In this document: piece after piece, positions 11,156 through 14,806 of the stretch
Numbering within the stretch: the stretch's first letter is position 1
How the letters are laid out: every line of letters starts with the position of its first letter
NCBI GenBank assembly: GCA_002499455.1
Contig: DALN01000077.1
Location: forward strand, 1,061-15,866
Source: Methanoculleus sp. UBA77
Lineage (GTDB): Archaea; Halobacteriota; Methanomicrobia; Methanomicrobiales; Methanoculleaceae
Length of the DNA stretch: 14,806 bases
Direction of reading: 5' to 3'
The notes under the pieces: generated by a model
The model's input: only the letters and a program-made list of their open reading frames with translations
What the model was told of the DNA's origin: nothing
Databases searched by the model: none
Translations under genes and position numbers: made by a program

Positions 11156-13381
11156 TCAACGGGGCATCAGGCGTCTGATCGCCGAGAGGAAGTCCCCCGT
11201 CTTAAAGCTGCTCTTGACGATGTAGGCGTCCGCCCCGACGGCCCTCCCCTGCTCCCGGTCCTCCGGGGAGTCGAGCGAGGTGACCAGCATCACGGGAAGC
11301 CGGCGATCCCGGGCACGGAGCTTCTCGGTGAGGACGAAGCCGTTCATCCGGGGCATATCCACGTCTGAAACGACCATATCAAACTCATGCTCCTTAAGCC
11401 TTCCGAGTGCGTCGATACCGTCGACGGCGGTCTCTACCTGATATCCGGCCTCTTCGAGGACCTCCTGCAGGAGGGCCCGCGATGTGACCGAGTCCTCCAC
11501 GACGAGGATCCTCCGGGCGGCCCCGCCCGGGAGTGCCGGGAGGGGCGCCGGCCGCTCCGCCTGCAGGGCGTCCTGGATCAGCTCGATCGGGTCGAGGACG
11601 AGCGCCACCCGGCCGTCGCCGAGGATCACGGCGCCCTCGATCCGCCGGACGGAACGGAGCTGGGCGCCGAGGGGCCGGACGACGATCTCCTGCACCCGGA
11701 TCACCTCGTCGACCATGCAGGCGATCTGCCCCGCCCCGTAGGCGATGATGACGAGGGGCATTGCGCGCGACGGGTCGTAAGAGCCGGAGGGGGGGATGCC
11801 GAGAGCCTCGGTGAGCCGGATGACCTCGATCGTCTCCCCGCCAAGTCGGACCGTCGGCCGGCCCTGTTCGACCGCCAGGAGATCCGGGCGGACCCGGAGG
11901 ACCTGCTTCACCTGCTGCATGGGGAGGACATAGATCTGCCGCTCCGCGCGGACCAGCAGCCCGCGGAGGGTGGCCATCCGGACCGGGACGGAGAGGGTGA
12001 TCGCGGTCCCCCTCCCGACCGTCGAGGAGACCGTCACCTCCCCGCCGAGGCGGGAGACGCTGTCCTCGACGATGGCAAGGCCGAGCCCCCTCCCGGAGAG
12101 GTCGGTGACGACCCGGCTCGTCGTCAGCCCCGACCGGAAGATGAGCCAGATCGCCTCGCTGTCCGTGAGGGCGGCGTCCTCGTCGGCCGGGAGCACCCCG
12201 GTCTCGACGGCCGTCCGCCGGATGGCAGCGCTGTCGATGCCGGCGCCGTCGTCGGCCACCTCGATCCCGACCCGGCTCCCCGACCGGGGGAAGACCCGGA
12301 TCCGCACGGTGCCGCGGGCCGGCTTATTCCGTGCGGCCCTGACCTCCGGGTCCTCGATGCCGTGATCGATGCTGTTTCTGACGAGGTGCATGATCGGCTC
12401 TCGCAGCGCGTCGAGGATGCGCCGGTCCACCTCGATCTCTCCCCCCTCGATGACGAGATCGACCGACCTGCCCGACGTCCGGGAGAACTCCCGGACGAAC
12501 GCGGAGAACGGCGCGAGCATCGACGATGCCGGGAGGAGCGCGGCGTCGTGGACCAGATCGGCGATCACGGAGGTCCCCGCCTCGAGCGCCGCCCGGTCAA
12601 GCTCCATGGCGCGGACGTGGGCGGAGAGATCGTGCTGCAGCGCGGTCACGAACTCCCGGTTGAACTCCTGGAACTCGACCACCCGCTGGAGGGGGAGGAC
12701 CAGGTCGGGAGGGAGCGCCGCCTTCTCCTCGCTGGATATCCCCCTCTTGATCAGGCTCAGGTCGTTGAAGGTCTGGGAGTAGTTCCACTGCCAGAAGGCG
12801 AAGCGGGCCGTCATCTCCTCGACCTCGCGCACCCGCTGGGCGATGGAGAGCCGGGTCGAGAGGAGGCCGTCCGCCCCGGCGGTGAGCTGGTCGAGCTTGT
12901 GGGCGGCGATCCTGACCGTGCCGCTGTTCTCGCTCGCGGCGCGCTCCGCTGCCGCCGGAGGGGCACAGGCCTCCCGGGCCGGGGGAGCGGGGCTCCCGGC
13001 CGCGGAGAGAGCCCGGAGCGCGGCGATGATCTCGCCGGGCGGTGCCGGCGGGCGCTCTCCCTGGAGAAGCGCTCTGATGACCGCGAGCGTCCGATGAAAG
13101 AGGTCGAACTCCTCGATGCCGGGGGCGTATTCCCCCTTCTTCACCAGGGAGAAGACCGACTCCAGCGTCTGGCAGACGGACTCGATCTCCCGGAGGTTGA
13201 CGGCGCGGGCGGCCCCTTTCAGGCTGTGGACCTTCCGGTAGACCGACTCGACCGTCGCGGGGTTTAGCCCCGACTTCTCGAGGTCGATCAGGCCCGCGGT
13301 GATCGACTCCAGGTACTCCTCCGCCTCCTCGCGGAAGGTCTCGAGGAGGCGGGCGCGGAATGCTTCGTCCGATCCGGCCAT
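11156..13381 (-). CDS. Hybrid CheA kinase with fused CheW and receiver domains
   Basis: The 741-aa hybrid resembles WspE/FrzE-type CheA proteins. Domain order: HPt (about 5-108) with phosphoacceptor H52 in VHSLKGAARAVNL; a Pro/Ala-rich linker (110-150) in place of a P2 domain; a long helical region (about 155-300); HATPase (about 315-467) with LVRNSIDHGIE (N336), ADDGAGID and GRGLGLAIV; CheW-like domain (about 468-605); and receiver (about 624-738) with E629, D630, D673, T701 and K723. All key residues are present, so it can receive receptor signals through its own CheW part and pass phosphate to its own receiver. It starts at ATG 13381, 7 nt after the chemoreceptor stop. No cheY, cheB, cheR or separate cheW is visible. 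Confidence 0.93.
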   Translation of the reverse strand: MAGSDEAFRARLLETFREEAEEYLESITAGLIDLEKSGLNPATVESVYRKVHSLKGAARAVNLREIESVCQTLESVFSLVKKGEYAPGIEEFDLFHRTLAVIRALLQGERPPAPPGEIIAALRALSAAGSPAPPAREACAPPAAAERAASENSGTVRIAAHKLDQLTAGADGLLSTRLSIAQRVREVEEMTARFAFWQWNYSQTFNDLSLIKRGISSEEKAALPPDLVLPLQRVVEFQEFNREFVTALQHDLSAHVRAMELDRAALEAGTSVIADLVHDAALLPASSMLAPFSAFVREFSRTSGRSVDLVIEGGEIEVDRRILDALREPIMHLVRNSIDHGIEDPEVRAARNKPARGTVRIRVFPRSGSRVGIEVADDGAGIDSAAIRRTAVETGVLPADEDAALTDSEAIWLIFRSGLTTSRVVTDLSGRGLGLAIVEDSVSRLGGEVTVSSTVGRGTAITLSVPVRMATLRGLLVRAERQIYVLPMQQVKQVLRVRPDLLAVEQGRPTVRLGGETIEVIRLTEALGIPPSGSYDPSRAMPLVIIAYGAGQIACMVDEVIRVQEIVVRPLGAQLRSVRRIEGAVILGDGRVALVLDPIELIQDALQAERPAPLPALPGGAARRILVVEDSVTSRALLQEVLEEAGYQVETAVDGIDALGRLKEHEFDMVVSDVDMPRMNGFVLTEKLRARDRRLPVMLVTSLDSPEDREQGRAVGADAYIVKSSFKTGDFLSAIRRLMPR

Positions 13382-13388
13382 GGTCGCC

Positions 13389-14806
13389 CTAGACCCGGTA
13401 CTGCTGGGTGATCCTCTTCAAGCGGTCGCCGAGCTCGTGCAGGTCTTCGGCGGTCTTCTCCGCCTTGTGGGTGGTCTCCAGGTTCTTCTGGGCCGCGTCC
13501 CGGATATTCTCCATCGCGCGCGAGATCTGGTCGACTCCTGCCGCCTGTGTCTGGATCGATGTCGCGATCTCGACGACCTCGCGCGAGGTCTCCGCGATCG
13601 ACCGGGCGAGGACCTCGATCGCCTCCTGCGCGTTGCTCGTCAGCCGGGCGGCATCCGCGACGGACCGGATCCCCTGCTCGGTCGAGACCGCCGTCGAGGA
13701 GACCCCCCGCTGGATATCGGTCAGGATGACCCGGATGTTTGCCGTCGCCTTCTTCGACTGCTCGGCGAGGTTGTGGATCTCGGTTGCCACGACCGCAAAC
13801 CCTTTCCCGAACTCGCCGGCCTTTGCGGCCTCGATCGAGGCGTTCACCGCAAGCAGGTTCGACTGTTCGGAGATGTCGGTCACCGTCGCGATGATCTCGC
13901 CGACGGCCTGGCTCTGCTCCGAGAGCCGGATGACGTTCATCCGGATAACGTCCATCTGCTGCTGGATCTGGTTCATACCCTCAAGGATCTCGTGCACCGA
14001 CTTCTGGCCGCCTTTGGAGACGTCGAGCGCTCGCATCGCCTTCTCCGAGACGTCCTTCGTCTTCTGGTTCACGAGCTCGGTCTTCTTCCTGACGCTCTCG
14101 ACGGAGTCCGAGGTCTCGTTCACCGTCGCGGCCGTCTGCGAGCTCGCCGTCGCGAGCTCGTTCGTGACCGCCAGGATCTCGTTCGAGGCGAGGGAGAGGA
14201 CCGAGACCCCCTCGTAGAGCTCCTCGCTGATCAGCTTCATCAGCCGCGAGAGTTCGATACCGATGGTGTTGAGCGCGTCGCGGTAGGCGACGAACTCCCC
14301 GGCGACCGGGATCTTCTCGTCGAACCGGGCGGTGAAGTCGCCGGAGGCGTAGAACCGGGCGAGCCGCATCGCCTCGTTCACCGGTTCCGTGATCGACTCG
14401 AGCGTCTTGTTGAACCCGGCGATGATCATACGGTAGCCGCCGCGGAAGGCTGTCTCGTCGCCGCGGATGGAGAGGTCTCCTGCGCGGGCGGCGTCCGTGA
14501 GTTTGATCGTCTCCTTGTGGAGGTGGTCGAGCGACTGGACCATCAGCGCGAGCGCGGGCCGGATCTCGTCGCCCTCGTCGGTGACCGGGAACTCCTTGAC
14601 GTACTCGCCGAGAGCGATCTTCTTCAAGTTCCCCACGACGTTCGTCTGGAGATCGCCGGCGAACTCGTCCATCGTCGCGGCCATGACACCGATCTCGTCC
14701 TGCCGCCGGATGTTGAGCCGGGCGGAGAGGTGGCCGTTCCTGAGTTCCTTGAGCATCAGCACGACCTGCTGGAGGGGTTCGGAGATCGAGCGGCCGAAGA
14801 GGATGG
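13389..14806 (-). CDS. Methyl-accepting chemotaxis protein, poly-HAMP, 5' end outside window
   Basis: The frame runs through the window edge (ILFGRSISEPLQQV precedes the first internal start codon), so the N-terminus, including any sensor and membrane segments, is missing. What remains begins at a HAMP domain (RSISEPLQQV to about MDEFAGDL). Two or three more HAMP-like units follow, seen as repeated G-[ED]-Y/L/F-x-x-x-F/I and D-E-x-x-x patterns such as ALGEYVKEFPVTDEGDEI and ASGDFTARFDEKIPVAGEF. The C-terminal half is the cytoplasmic signalling hairpin, with its conserved tip DISEQSNLLAVNASIEAAKAG and GFAVVATEIHNLAEQSKK. It should form a dimeric coiled-coil receptor that drives the CheA hybrid encoded 7 nt downstream. 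It ends in QQYRV with no CheR-docking pentapeptide of the NWETF type. Confidence 0.93.
   Translation of the reverse strand, partial: ILFGRSISEPLQQVVLMLKELRNGHLSARLNIRRQDEIGVMAATMDEFAGDLQTNVVGNLKKIALGEYVKEFPVTDEGDEIRPALALMVQSLDHLHKETIKLTDAARAGDLSIRGDETAFRGGYRMIIAGFNKTLESITEPVNEAMRLARFYASGDFTARFDEKIPVAGEFVAYRDALNTIGIELSRLMKLISEELYEGVSVLSLASNEILAVTNELATASSQTAATVNETSDSVESVRKKTELVNQKTKDVSEKAMRALDVSKGGQKSVHEILEGMNQIQQQMDVIRMNVIRLSEQSQAVGEIIATVTDISEQSNLLAVNASIEAAKAGEFGKGFAVVATEIHNLAEQSKKATANIRVILTDIQRGVSSTAVSTEQGIRSVADAARLTSNAQEAIEVLARSIAETSREVVEIATSIQTQAAGVDQISRAMENIRDAAQKNLETTHKAEKTAEDLHELGDRLKRITQQYRV

Noticed and set aside
8543..11368. Plus-strand frame of 941 codons opposite the two kinases
   Set aside because: It is antisense to two well-supported kinase genes, very rich in Asp, Glu, Arg and Pro as expected from opposite-strand reading of GC-rich genes, and has no recognisable domain.
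11387..13267. Plus-strand frame of 626 codons opposite the CheA hybrid
   Set aside because: Same reason: it mirrors a clear CheA/CheW/REC gene and has biased composition and no family signature.

Overview
The window looks like chromosome from a methanogenic archaeon of the order Methanomicrobiales, most likely Methanoculleus or a close relative. Four things suggest this: archaeal information genes (LSm protein, ribosomal protein L37e, a PUA-domain protein, archaeal SepF, ZPR1-type zinc finger); a tRNA with archaeal initiator features; high G+C coding sequence with AT-rich archaeal TATA promoters and leaderless starts; and histidine kinases of the 'RHDLLNQL' type abundant in this order. The species call is inference.

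Layout. Positions 101-1867 hold four minus-strand genes: a 78-aa unknown, a ZPR1-type protein, the FtsZ anchor SepF and a PUA-domain RNA-binding protein. A divergent promoter at 1868-1977 separates them from a plus-strand lsm / rpl37e / purF operon (1978-3851) that ends in a hairpin and T-run. Positions 3852-4481 hold no credible gene. They contain a 312-bp element with inverted ends, built from paired hairpin modules. Initiator tRNA-Met (4482-4556, minus) and a thioredoxin (4670-5086, plus) follow. The thioredoxin converges on a degenerate pterin-dehydratase-like gene, and the two share a CTAG double stop. Next, on the minus strand, come a two-gene redox operon (DUF362 ferredoxin-type protein, then Isf-type iron-sulfur flavoprotein; 5708-7382) and a large repeat array (7499-7934).

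The right half, 7990 to the window edge, is one compact minus-strand signalling operon. It reads poly-HAMP chemoreceptor (cut by the window edge), CheA/CheW/receiver hybrid kinase, receiver-histidine kinase, membrane PAS kinase and GNAT acetyltransferase. The gaps are 7, 18 and 42 nt, and the last pair overlaps by 11 nt. The parts suggest a chemosensory phosphorelay with no output gene visible except the acetyltransferase. The PAS kinase has Thr where the phosphoacceptor His should be.

The least explained signal is the intergenic repeat system. A 28-bp arm made of three GCGAAG words alternates in orientation with spacers of about 23-27 nt; three inverted pairs enclose loops of exactly 25 nt. 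A second module, a double hairpin whose first stem changes sequence while keeping its pairing, occurs alone in the 312-bp element and inserted inside GCGAAG arms. This resembles bacterial REP/BIME mosaics and is described in detail below.
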